The notes under the pieces: model-generated
What the model saw: the letters and a program-made list of their open reading frames with translations, nothing else
The model's database searches: none
Told to the model about the DNA's origin: nothing
Source of the DNA: Bacteroidota bacterium
GTDB lineage: Bacteria > Bacteroidota > Bacteroidia > Flavobacteriales > Flavobacteriaceae
Reading direction: 5' to 3'
DNA length: 14,557 bases
Assembly (NCBI GenBank): GCA_024280815.1
Contig: JAJRPL010000333.1
Location: 1 to 14,557 of the forward strand
Program-made: the position numbers and the translations under genes
Shown: positions 1 to 7,174 of the stretch, piece after piece
How positions within the stretch are numbered: position 1 is the stretch's first letter
How the letters are laid out: each line of letters begins with the position of its first letter

Positions 1-2
1 AA

Positions 3-239
3 CATAAAGTAACACTTAAATTAACAGGTATAGATCATATAGGAATGGTCAATGATGTTACAAAAGTAATATCAACCAGTATGCATGTAAATATTTACAA
101 TTTAAATATTAAAGGAGGGCGAGATGTTTTTGACGGACAAGTAACCGTTGGTGTAAAAAACAATGTTCAGCTTAAAAAACTTATTGGAAAATTAAAGAAA
201 ATTGACGGTATAGATAAAGTAACACGTCTAAATAATTAA
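3..239 (+). CDS. RelA/SpoT-family (p)ppGpp synthetase/hydrolase, C-terminal ACT domain (5' truncated)
   Basis: The reading frame is open from base 3 to the TAA at 237-239, giving about 78 C-terminal residues. The segment begins HKVTLKLTGIDHIGMVNDVT and ends in a GIDKVTRLNN tail. This matches the regulatory ACT domain that closes long bifunctional RelA/SpoT homologues: a ligand-binding beta-alpha-beta fold with a TGIDxxGMVNDVT-type first strand and helix, later GxVTVGVKN, then LIGKLKKIDGIDKV. The catalytic HD and synthetase domains lie outside the window. The full protein would make and degrade the alarmone (p)ppGpp in the cytoplasm. An internal ATG at 45 is not a credible start because the domain is already in progress. 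Family assignment is fairly sure. Calling it spoT rather than relA needs the missing upstream part. Confidence 0.85.
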   Translation, partial: HKVTLKLTGIDHIGMVNDVTKVISTSMHVNIYNLNIKGGRDVFDGQVTVGVKNNVQLKKLIGKLKKIDGIDKVTRLNN

Positions 240-258
240 GTTGTTCAAAAGTTGTTCA
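239..258. repeat. 9-bp direct repeat AGTTGTTCA (two copies, 2-nt gap)
   Basis: AGTTGTTCA occurs at 239-247 and again at 250-258, starting on the last base of the upstream stop codon. It contains the GTTCA core also seen in the heptamer repeats at the stop codons of gcvP and pdhA. It may be a diverged relative of those, or chance in an AT-rich spacer. Confidence 0.5.
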
Positions 259-299
259 TTTTTTTAATAAACAGATCTCAATTCTTTCTTTTTATAATG

Positions 300-307
300 T
301 AAATTTG
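300..307 (+). promoter_or_regulatory. Candidate -7 promoter box TAAATTTG for fur-purA
   Basis: TAAATTTG fits the Bacteroidota sigma-A -7 consensus TAnnTTTG and lies 28 nt before the ATG at 336. The expected upstream TTTG/TTG element is weak: the -33 region is an AT- and T-rich stretch. It would serve the Fur-family gene and probably purA behind it. Confidence 0.45.
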
Positions 308-335
308 CTTTTTAAAACCTGTACAAATATATTAT

Positions 336-797
336 ATGGACAATTCTAAAAATCAAGAAATTGTAAAAAATGTTTTCATTTCTTTTTTAGAGAACAACAA
401 CCATAGAAAAACGCCTGAGCGTTACGCAATTCTTCAAGAAATCTATGATCATGATGAGCATTTTGATATAGAGTCACTCTACATTTTTATGAAAAATAAA
501 AAATATAGAGTTAGTAGAGCTACCTTATATAATACTATAGAATTGTTATTAGAATGTGGTTTGGTAAGACGTCATCAATTTGGTCAAAATCAAGCTCATT
601 ATGAAAAATCATATTTTGACAAACAACATGACCACCTTATCATAACTGATACAGATGAAGTTAAAGAGTTTTGTGACCCAAGAATACAGTTGATTAAAAA
701 AACAATTGAAGAAGTGTTTGATGTAGACATTCATAAGCATTCATTATATTTTTACGGAACAAAAAAAGAGCCGAAATCTACAGTAAAAAAAAGTTAA
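336..797 (+). CDS. Fur-family transcriptional regulator without structural zinc cysteines
   Basis: This 153-aa cytoplasmic DNA-binding protein has Fur-family architecture. The N-terminal winged helix includes TPERYAILQEIY (26-37) and the recognition region VSRATLYNTIELLLECGLV (59-77). The dimerisation and metal-sensing half has QHDH (97-100), EVKEFCDP (108-115) and DIHKHSLYFYG (131-141). His residues of the regulatory metal sites (H42, H98, H100, H133, H135) are kept. In canonical Fur/PerR the sequence after the HxH is LICxxCG; here residues 103 and 106 are Ile and Thr, and the C-terminal Cys pair is also absent. It therefore probably lacks the structural Zn(Cys)4 site. The gene lies 26 nt upstream of purA, so the two are likely co-transcribed. 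Whether it senses iron, peroxide or zinc cannot be told from sequence. Family call is secure; subfamily is open. Confidence 0.9.
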   Translation: MDNSKNQEIVKNVFISFLENNNHRKTPERYAILQEIYDHDEHFDIESLYIFMKNKKYRVSRATLYNTIELLLECGLVRRHQFGQNQAHYEKSYFDKQHDHLIITDTDEVKEFCDPRIQLIKKTIEEVFDVDIHKHSLYFYGTKKEPKSTVKKS

Positions 798-823
798 ATT
801 AAACAAAAAAATATACACCACTA

Positions 824-2092
824 ATGGTTGATTTATTATTAGGATTACAATGGGGAGATGAAGGAAAAGGCAAGATTGTAGATGTGCTTACAAAAAACTA
901 TGATATTATTGCTCGTTTTCAAGGCGGTCCAAACGCTGGGCATACCTTAATTTTTGATGGCAATAAACACGTACTACACACCATACCTTCAGGTATTTTT
1001 CATGATAAAGCCATAAACATTGTTGGTAATGGGGTTGTTATTGATCCTGTAATTTTCAAAAAAGAATTGGAAGATTTAAAAAAATACACTATTGATTTTA
1101 AATCAAAATTATTAATCTCGCGTAAAGCACATCTTATTCTACCAACGCATAGGTTACTAGATGCCGCTTCAGAAATATCTAAAGGTAAGGCCAAAATCGG
1201 TTCTACTTTAAAAGGAATTGGCCCAACTTACATGGACAAAACAGGTAGAAATGGCATGCGTGTTGGCGACTTAGAATTAGAAAATTGGAAAGATAAATAT
1301 AATGCTCTTGCAAAAAAACATTTAAAAATGCTAACCTTTTTTGATGTTGACATTCAATTTAACCTCAAAGAATTAGAAGAAGAGTTTTGCAAAGCAGTTG
1401 ATGTTTTAAAACAGTTGACTTTTATTGATAGCGAGGAGTATTTATTCAATGCTATGCAAAATAATAAAACCATTTTAGCAGAAGGTGCACAAGGTTCATT
1501 ATTAGATATTGATTTTGGCACATATCCTTTTGTAACTTCTTCAAATACAACTGCTGCAGGTGCTTGTACTGGTTTAGGAGTTCCTCCAAATAAAATTGGT
1601 GAAGTATTTGGTATTTTTAAAGCCTATACAACTCGTGTCGGTTCAGGGCCTTTCCCTACCGAACTTTTTGACGAAGATGGTAAAGCTATGGCAAAAATTG
1701 GTCATGAGTTTGGGGCAACTACTGGTAGAGCTCGCCGTTGCGGATGGCTAGACTTAGTGGCTTTAAAGTACACAGTTCAAGTTAATGGAGTTACCCAATT
1801 GAATATGATGAAAGGAGATGTACTTTCTGGATTTGACACCTTAAAAGTTTGTACTTCTTACACCTATAAAGGAAAAGAAATAACCCATTTACCCTACAAT
1901 ATAGAACCAGAAAATGTAAGTGTAAATTATACTGAATTTAAAGGGTGGGAAGCTGATTTAACTCAAATGGAATCTGCCATTCAATTGCCAGAAAATTTAA
2001 TTACTTATATTGAATTTATTGAACAAGAATTACAAATACCCATTAAAATAGTTTCTGTAGGGCCAGATAGAAAACAGACTATATTTAGGTAG
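824..2092 (+). CDS. purA: Adenylosuccinate synthetase
   Basis: PurA catalyses IMP + Asp + GTP to adenylosuccinate + GDP + Pi, the committed step from IMP to AMP, in the cytoplasm. The protein is 422 aa, normal for the family. Recognisable motifs are the N-terminal GTP-binding loop QWGDEGKGK (residues 9-17) with catalytic Asp in GDEG, GPNAGHT (36-42), KGIGPTYMDKTGRNGMR, GAQGSLLDIDFGTYPFVTSSNTT (split here by family convention), TTRVGSGPFPTEL, and TGRARRCGWLDLVAL for IMP/Asp binding. The start at 824 gives MVDLLLGLQWGDEGKGK, the usual flavobacterial N-terminus. No separate promoter is seen in the 26-nt gap after the Fur-family gene, which suggests an operon. No lesions or missing catalytic residues. 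Confidence 0.98.
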   Translation: MVDLLLGLQWGDEGKGKIVDVLTKNYDIIARFQGGPNAGHTLIFDGNKHVLHTIPSGIFHDKAINIVGNGVVIDPVIFKKELEDLKKYTIDFKSKLLISRKAHLILPTHRLLDAASEISKGKAKIGSTLKGIGPTYMDKTGRNGMRVGDLELENWKDKYNALAKKHLKMLTFFDVDIQFNLKELEEEFCKAVDVLKQLTFIDSEEYLFNAMQNNKTILAEGAQGSLLDIDFGTYPFVTSSNTTAAGACTGLGVPPNKIGEVFGIFKAYTTRVGSGPFPTELFDEDGKAMAKIGHEFGATTGRARRCGWLDLVALKYTVQVNGVTQLNMMKGDVLSGFDTLKVCTSYTYKGKEITHLPYNIEPENVSVNYTEFKGWEADLTQMESAIQLPENLITYIEFIEQELQIPIKIVSVGPDRKQTIFR

Positions 2093-2148
2093 TTGAATAG
2101 GAACCTGAGTTCGACATAAGGTTAGAACATATTTTACGGAAGTAGGTT

Positions 2149-2997
2149 TCAATTATGTTGTAAAAGTTTTAAATTCCAAACAAAAATCAACAACCAAATA
2201 ATAGGCAAACTCTCTACAAAAAATGCACTATAATACTTGTGCTGATTCTCTTTAGATCTAAATAGAAAGAACAAGGATATTATTGCTACAATTAGGTGTA
2301 TTCTAAACTGATTTGAAATCAAAGAATTTTTAAACAATTCTATGCCTAAAAATAACATAACAAACAGTAGACCTATTCTTTTGGCTTGTTGTACGCCAAA
2401 AACTTGAGGTAAGGTTTTTAAAGTATCGCAATCATAATCTACATCTCTAACATCAAAAGGTAATGTAATCACTAAAACAAATAAAAAACGTTGGATAAAA
2501 ATGAGTATTTCATTTTGCTGAATAGCAATATCGTAATTCAATAAAGGGATTAACACAGTAACTCCTGCCCAAGAAATAGCAATTAAAAACAATTTTACAA
2601 AAGCTAAACTTCTCAATGTCATTGTATTCTCTTTATATATCGGAAAAGGAATTACATAAAATAGTGTAAACATCCCAAAAGGAATTAAAGCTATTAATAC
2701 TTGTATTTGCAATGAAAACCCTAAATAAACAACTAATAAAGCACTGACCAAGGTTAAACCTAGAATACTTTTTTTATGGGTTTTGATAAACTCAAAAAAC
2801 CAGCCTTGAACCATTTCAAATCTATACAGTCGTATGAAGTTATAAGATACTAGTGTAGCAAAAAAAATAAAAAAAGGTACTAAATTATCTTGAATACTAT
2901 AGGTCAGTAAAGTAATTTTCACCAAACAAAACGTAGCCAAAGCAACATGAATATTACTAAAAATATAGAAATCAAAAATACGTCTGACAAGGCTCAT
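2149..2997 (-). CDS. UbiA-like prenyltransferase-fold integral membrane protein
   Basis: This 282-aa, strongly hydrophobic protein has about seven to nine predicted membrane segments (for example near 15-33, 39-58, 78-96, 98-119, 132-152, 167-180, 207-222, 233-247 and 262-277). Residues 181-197 read FDVRDVDYDCDTLKTLP, closely resembling the second Asp-rich motif and following TLP of UbiA-family aromatic or lipid prenyltransferases. The usual first Asp-rich motif (NDxxDxxxD), expected near residues 52-62, is replaced by YNFIRLYRFE. It is therefore UbiA-like in fold, but the Mg-diphosphate site is half missing. It may be a divergent enzyme or a non-catalytic relative. The gene is convergent with purA (56-nt gap) and divergent from gcvP (112-nt gap), so it is a single-gene unit. 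No substrate can be assigned. Family call moderate to good. Confidence 0.7.
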   Translation of the reverse strand: MSLVRRIFDFYIFSNIHVALATFCLVKITLLTYSIQDNLVPFFIFFATLVSYNFIRLYRFEMVQGWFFEFIKTHKKSILGLTLVSALLVVYLGFSLQIQVLIALIPFGMFTLFYVIPFPIYKENTMTLRSLAFVKLFLIAISWAGVTVLIPLLNYDIAIQQNEILIFIQRFLFVLVITLPFDVRDVDYDCDTLKTLPQVFGVQQAKRIGLLFVMLFLGIELFKNSLISNQFRIHLIVAIISLFFLFRSKENQHKYYSAFFVESLPIIWLLIFVWNLKLLQHN

Positions 2998-3072
2998 TTG
3001 GTAAAAGTAATAAAATCAAAAACGAGTTGATAAATTATTTTTTTTAAGTTTATAATATATATTTTATTTACC

Positions 3073-3080
3073 TACATTTG
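3073..3080 (+). promoter_or_regulatory. Candidate -7 promoter box TACATTTG for gcvP
   Basis: TACATTTG matches the Bacteroidota -7 consensus TAnnTTTG and lies 29 nt before the gcvP ATG at 3110. A weak AGTTT at about 3047-3051 occupies the -33 position. The 112-nt divergent spacer shows no glycine-riboswitch architecture. Confidence 0.5.
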
Positions 3081-3109
3081 AGTTGTAATTTAATATTAAA
3101 TGTTTCGGA

Positions 3110-5956
3110 ATGAAAACAGATTCTTTTGTAGAAAGGCATTTAGGACCCACTGAAAATGAAGTGCAAGAAATGCTTAAAACCATAGGTGTTAAAAACCTTG
3201 ATGAGCTTATTGAAAACACAATACCATCGCATATTCGTTTAAAAACTGATTTAAACTTACCTCAACCAATGAGTGAATATGAGTTTAGTGCACACATTCA
3301 GAATCTGGCTACAAAAAACAAAACATACAACACCTATATTGGTTTGGGGTATCACGCTACGATATTACCAGCAGTAATTCAACGTAATATTTTTGAAAAT
3401 CCGAGTTGGTACACTTCGTATACACCGTATCAAGCAGAAATTTCTCAAGGAAGGCTAGAAGCCTTACTTAACTATCAAACCATGATTATTGATTTAACGG
3501 GTATGGAAATGGCAAATTCTTCTTTGTTAGATGAAGGTACTGCTGCTGCAGAAGCTATGACTTTATTGTTCAACGCCCGTTCTAGAGATCAAAAAAAATC
3601 TGATGCCAATCAATTTTTTATTTCAACTAAAGTATTACCTCAAACCATTGCTATCTTAGAAACACGTGCTGAACCATTAGGTATTGAATTGATCTTTGGA
3701 AGTCATGAAATAATCGAATTATCATCGAAAACCTTTGGTGCAATCGTCCAGTACCCAACTAAATACGGACAAATTTATGATTATACTGATTTTATAACCT
3801 CTGCTCATAGCAATGATACAAAAGTCATAGTAGCGGCAGATTTATTGAGTTTGGCTGTATTAAAATCACCTGGAGAAATGGGTGCAGATGTTACTGTGGG
3901 TACATCACAACGTTTCGGAATTCCATTAGGTTATGGCGGTCCACATGCTGGATATTTTGCTACAAAAGAGGAATACAAACGTTTAATTCCAGGAAGAATT
4001 ATTGGTATTACCTTAGATGCTGATGGCAATAGAGCATTGCGAATGGCATTACAAACCCGAGAACAACATATTAAACGTGAAAAAGCGACTTCAAATATCT
4101 GTACCGCACAAGTTTTACTTGCCGTTATGGCTGGGATGTATGGCGTGTATCATGGTGCTGATGGATTAAAATACACTGCAAAAAGAATTCATTCTTTAAC
4201 AAATACATTAAATGAAGCCATTGAAAAATTAGGCTTAGAGCAATTAAACTCCACCTATTTTGACACCTTACAAGTCAACGTAACTAGTGCTTCAAAACTC
4301 AAATTTATTGCTGAAAGAAATGAAATCAATTTCTTAACTATTGATGATACTACTATTGGAATATCAATCAACGAAACTACAACTGACAACGATTTAAACA
4401 TCATATTAAAGGTATTGTCTGAAGCAGAGAATAAGGATATTGTTACTATTGACAATTGCTCACTTTGTATCAGTATTCCTAAAGGATTAATTCGCACATC
4501 AGATTTCCTAACACACGAAGTTTTTAAAAAATACCATTCAGAAACTGAAATGATGCGTTATATTAAAAGATTAGAACGCAAAGATATTTCTTTAACTGAT
4601 TCAATGATATCTTTAGGGTCTTGTACCATGAAATTGAATGCGGCTTCTGAAATGTTAGCCTTAAGTTCTAGTAGTTGGAATAGTATTCATCCGTTTGTAC
4701 CAAAAGAACAAGCTCAAGGATATCAAGAAATGCTGGAAGGTCTTGCCGATGATTTAACCATTATCACAGGATTCTCTGCCACTTCATTACAACCAAATTC
4801 TGGTGCTCAAGGTGAATATGCAGGTTTAATGTGTATTAGAGCATTTCACAAATCAAATAATGAATCACATCGTAATATTTGTCTGATACCGGCTTCGGCT
4901 CATGGTACCAATCCGGCTTCAGCTGTCATGGCAGGTATGAAAGTTGTGGTTACTAAAACTTCTGAAGATGGGAATATTGATGTTGTAGATCTCAAAGAAA
5001 AAGTAAAAATTCACAAAGATAATTTAGCAGCTTTAATGGTTACTTATCCATCCACACATGGTGTATTTGAATCTGCCATTATGGAAATTACAGAAATTAT
5101 CCATAGCAATGGTGGACAAGTATATATGGACGGTGCCAATATGAATGCACAAGTAGGCTTAACAAATCCTGCTGCCATTGGTGCTGACGTTTGTCACTTA
5201 AATTTACATAAAACATTTGCGATACCTCATGGCGGTGGTGGTCCGGGAGTTGGTCCTATTTGTGTTGCGAAGCATTTAGCACCTTTCTTACCCACAAATC
5301 CTATCATTAAAACGGGTGGTTCAACGGCAATTTCAGCAATTTCAGCAGCTCCTTACGGTTCTGCTTTAGTTGATCTTATTTCGTACAGCTATATTAAAAT
5401 GTTAGGTGAAGAAGGCCTAAAAAAATCAACTATTTATGCTATTTTAAATGCTAATTATATCAAAACTAGATTAGAGAAACATTACCCTATTCTTTATACT
5501 GGTGAAAAAGGGTTTGCTGCTCATGAAATGATTGTAGATTTTAGACAGTTTAAAGCCAAAGGTATTGAAGTAACCGATATTGCCAAACGCTTGATGGATT
5601 ACGGGTTTCATGCACCAACAGTATCCTTTCCTGTTGCTGGAACCATGATGATAGAACCTACAGAGAGTGAAAGCAAACAAGAATTAGATAAATTTTGTGA
5701 TGCCTTAATTCAAATTAAAAAAGAAATTGAGGAATATGTCGAAGGCCAAGATTCTGTATTAAAAAATGCACCACACACCCAGACCATGCTAACTACTGAT
5801 AATTGGAATTATACGTATTCTAGGCAAGAAGCAGCATTTTCACTACCCTATGTTGCTGAAAATAAATTTTGGCCACCCGTACGTAGAGTTGATGATGCTT
5901 ACGGTGATAGACATTTAGTGTGTTCTTGTAACCCAATTGAAGATTATATGGACTAG
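3110..5956 (+). CDS. gcvP: Glycine dehydrogenase (aminomethyl-transferring), glycine cleavage system P protein
   Basis: GcvP is the PLP-dependent decarboxylase of the glycine cleavage system. It decarboxylates glycine and passes the aminomethyl group to lipoylated GcvH. At 948 aa it is the fused, full-length form, not the split P1/P2 form. The N-terminal half starts DSFVERHLGPTENEVQEML and contains TPYQAEISQGRLEALLNYQT and GIPLGYGGPHAGYFATKE. The C-terminal half contains SLGSCTMKLNA, PNSGAQGEYAGL, SAHGTNPASAVMAGM and the PLP-lysine motif HLNLHKTFAIPHGGGGPG; the Schiff-base lysine is about K701. It ends PVRRVDDAYGDRHLVCSCNPIEDY, typical of the family. GcvT and GcvH are not nearby, so the system is dispersed. 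It has its own promoter candidate; a 136-nt gap with heptamer repeats separates it from pdhA. No lesions. Confidence 0.98.
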   Translation: MKTDSFVERHLGPTENEVQEMLKTIGVKNLDELIENTIPSHIRLKTDLNLPQPMSEYEFSAHIQNLATKNKTYNTYIGLGYHATILPAVIQRNIFENPSWYTSYTPYQAEISQGRLEALLNYQTMIIDLTGMEMANSSLLDEGTAAAEAMTLLFNARSRDQKKSDANQFFISTKVLPQTIAILETRAEPLGIELIFGSHEIIELSSKTFGAIVQYPTKYGQIYDYTDFITSAHSNDTKVIVAADLLSLAVLKSPGEMGADVTVGTSQRFGIPLGYGGPHAGYFATKEEYKRLIPGRIIGITLDADGNRALRMALQTREQHIKREKATSNICTAQVLLAVMAGMYGVYHGADGLKYTAKRIHSLTNTLNEAIEKLGLEQLNSTYFDTLQVNVTSASKLKFIAERNEINFLTIDDTTIGISINETTTDNDLNIILKVLSEAENKDIVTIDNCSLCISIPKGLIRTSDFLTHEVFKKYHSETEMMRYIKRLERKDISLTDSMISLGSCTMKLNAASEMLALSSSSWNSIHPFVPKEQAQGYQEMLEGLADDLTIITGFSATSLQPNSGAQGEYAGLMCIRAFHKSNNESHRNICLIPASAHGTNPASAVMAGMKVVVTKTSEDGNIDVVDLKEKVKIHKDNLAALMVTYPSTHGVFESAIMEITEIIHSNGGQVYMDGANMNAQVGLTNPAAIGADVCHLNLHKTFAIPHGGGGPGVGPICVAKHLAPFLPTNPIIKTGGSTAISAISAAPYGSALVDLISYSYIKMLGEEGLKKSTIYAILNANYIKTRLEKHYPILYTGEKGFAAHEMIVDFRQFKAKGIEVTDIAKRLMDYGFHAPTVSFPVAGTMMIEPTESESKQELDKFCDALIQIKKEIEEYVEGQDSVLKNAPHTQTMLTTDNWNYTYSRQEAAFSLPYVAENKFWPPVRRVDDAYGDRHLVCSCNPIEDYMD

Positions 5957-5974
5957 TTCAGTGTTCAGTGTTCA
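5956..5974. repeat. GTGTTCA heptamer tandem repeat (about 2.7 copies) at the gcvP stop codon
   Basis: Starting with the G of the gcvP TAG stop codon, the sequence reads GTTCA-GTGTTCA-GTGTTCA, with period 7. The same unit occurs in five copies directly after pdhA. It lies outside coding sequence, and copy-number change would not affect the upstream frame. Confidence 0.85.
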
Positions 5975-6028
5975 TATAAAAAAGTAAATTTCACTAATAA
6001 ATAACCTTTTCGTAAATAATTTTGAATC

Positions 6029-6063
6029 TTTGTTTCAATACTAGTACTAAAATGTTATTTTTG
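6029..6063 (+). promoter_or_regulatory. Candidate promoter for pdhA (TTTG at 6029-6032, TATTTTTG at 6056-6063)
   Basis: A TTTG element and a TAnnTTTG-type box are separated by 23 nt, at the long end of the spacing accepted for Bacteroidota sigma-A promoters. The -7 box lies 29 nt upstream of the pdhA ATG. It would give pdhA-pdhC a transcript start independent of gcvP. Confidence 0.45.
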
Positions 6064-6092
6064 TTGTTAATTGTATCTATTAGAATTATCAT

Positions 6093-7091
6093 ATGAAAAA
6101 AATAACAAAGAGTACTTACCTTAATTGGTACAAAGACATGTTATTCTGGCGTAAGTTTGAAGACAAACTAGCTGCTGTATATATACAACAAAAAGTAAGA
6201 GGTTTTTTACATTTATATAACGGACAAGAAGCTGTATTAGCAGGTGCATTACATGCTATGGACCTGACCAAAGATAAAATGATAACGGCTTATCGTAACC
6301 ACGTTCAACCTATTGGTATGGGTGTAGATCCAAAACGTGTTATGGCAGAATTATATGGTAAGGTTACAGGTACATCACAAGGAATGGGAGGTTCAATGCA
6401 TATTTTTTCTAAAGAACATCGTTTTTATGGTGGTCATGGTATCGTTGGCGGTCAAATTCCACTAGGTGCTGGTATAGCTTTTGGTGATAAATACAAAGGC
6501 AATGATGCCGTTACTTTAACTTATTTTGGTGATGGTGCTGCACGACAAGGTTCTTTACATGAAACTTTTAATATGGCAATGCTATGGAATTTACCAGTTG
6601 TTTTTATTGTTGAAAATAATGGTTATGCTATGGGTACATCTGTAAAACGAACTTCTAATCATTTAGAAATTTGGAAACTAGGCTTGGCTTATGAAATGCC
6701 CAGTAAAGCAGTTGACGGAATGAACCCAGTAGAAGTTGCTAAAGCAATGCATGAAGCTATTGAACATGCTAGAAAAGGTAATGGACCAACATTCTTAGAA
6801 ATGAAGACCTACAGATATAGAGGGCATTCAATGAGTGATGCTCAACATTATAGAACAAAAGATGAAGTTTCTGAGTACAAAAAAGTTGATCCTATTACTC
6901 AGGTTTTAGACGTCATCAAAAAGAAAAAATACGCAACAGATGCAGAAATCAAAGCCATTGCTGATGATGTAAAAAAGAGAGTTGCTGAGTGTGAAAAATT
7001 TGCTGAAGAATCTCCATATCCTGACAAACAACAATTGTATGATATGGTTTATGAACAAGAAGATTATCCGTTTTTAAAACACCGGTTATAG
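6093..7091 (+). CDS. pdhA: Pyruvate dehydrogenase E1 component, alpha subunit
   Basis: This is the thiamine-diphosphate-binding alpha chain of the heterotetrameric E1 that decarboxylates pyruvate and acetylates the lipoyl group of E2. At 332 aa it has the usual length. The Mg-TPP motif runs from GDGAARQGSLHE (146-157) to ENNGYAMGT (174-182). QGMGGSMHIF (96-105) and GGHGIVGGQIPLGAG (113-127) form the active-site channel, and YRYRGHSMSDAQHYR (240-254) is the phosphorylation-loop region of the E1-alpha family. The neighbour pdhC supports PDH rather than a branched-chain or acetoin dehydrogenase. The E1-beta gene, usually required, is not in the window and must lie elsewhere. Transcription from the candidate promoter at 6029-6063 probably continues into pdhC across an 83-nt gap containing heptamer repeats. 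Confidence 0.96.
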   Translation: MKKITKSTYLNWYKDMLFWRKFEDKLAAVYIQQKVRGFLHLYNGQEAVLAGALHAMDLTKDKMITAYRNHVQPIGMGVDPKRVMAELYGKVTGTSQGMGGSMHIFSKEHRFYGGHGIVGGQIPLGAGIAFGDKYKGNDAVTLTYFGDGAARQGSLHETFNMAMLWNLPVVFIVENNGYAMGTSVKRTSNHLEIWKLGLAYEMPSKAVDGMNPVEVAKAMHEAIEHARKGNGPTFLEMKTYRYRGHSMSDAQHYRTKDEVSEYKKVDPITQVLDVIKKKKYATDAEIKAIADDVKKRVAECEKFAEESPYPDKQQLYDMVYEQEDYPFLKHRL

Positions 7092-7128
7092 TGTTCAGTG
7101 TTCAGTGTTCAGTGTTCAGTGTTCAGTG
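7091..7128. repeat. GTGTTCA heptamer microsatellite (5 full copies plus GTG) between pdhA and pdhC
   Basis: From the G of the pdhA TAG stop codon, GTGTTCA repeats five times without error (7091-7125), followed by GTG. The same unit sits at the gcvP stop codon in fewer copies. Perfect short tandem arrays change length by slippage. Here the array would alter the spacer between two co-transcribed PDH genes, not a protein. Confidence 0.95.
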
Positions 7129-7144
7129 GAAAATAAAAAGTATA

Positions 7145-7159
7145 ATTTGTTTAACAAAT
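7145..7159. promoter_or_regulatory. 15-bp palindrome ATTTGTTTAACAAAT before pdhC
   Basis: ATTTGTT-T-AACAAAT is a perfect 7-bp inverted repeat around one central base, 15 nt upstream of the pdhC ATG. The one-base centre does not favour an RNA hairpin, so a dimeric regulator's operator is the more natural reading. AT-rich chance palindromes are common, so confidence is low. Confidence 0.3.
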
Positions 7160-7174
7160 AAACAACATTAAAAA

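Noticed and set aside
2093..2148. Bidirectional terminator between purA and the UbiA-like gene
   Set aside because: Only a 5-bp stem (AACCT/AGGTT) with a 12-nt loop and no T-run was found; too weak to call.
2998..3109. Glycine riboswitch ahead of gcvP
   Set aside because: The 112-nt spacer is AT-rich and shared with a divergent gene. I see no paired aptamer-like helices or conserved glycine-aptamer core.
7091..7128. CRISPR-like array
   Set aside because: The unit is only 7 bp with no spacers and no cas genes nearby; it is a microsatellite.
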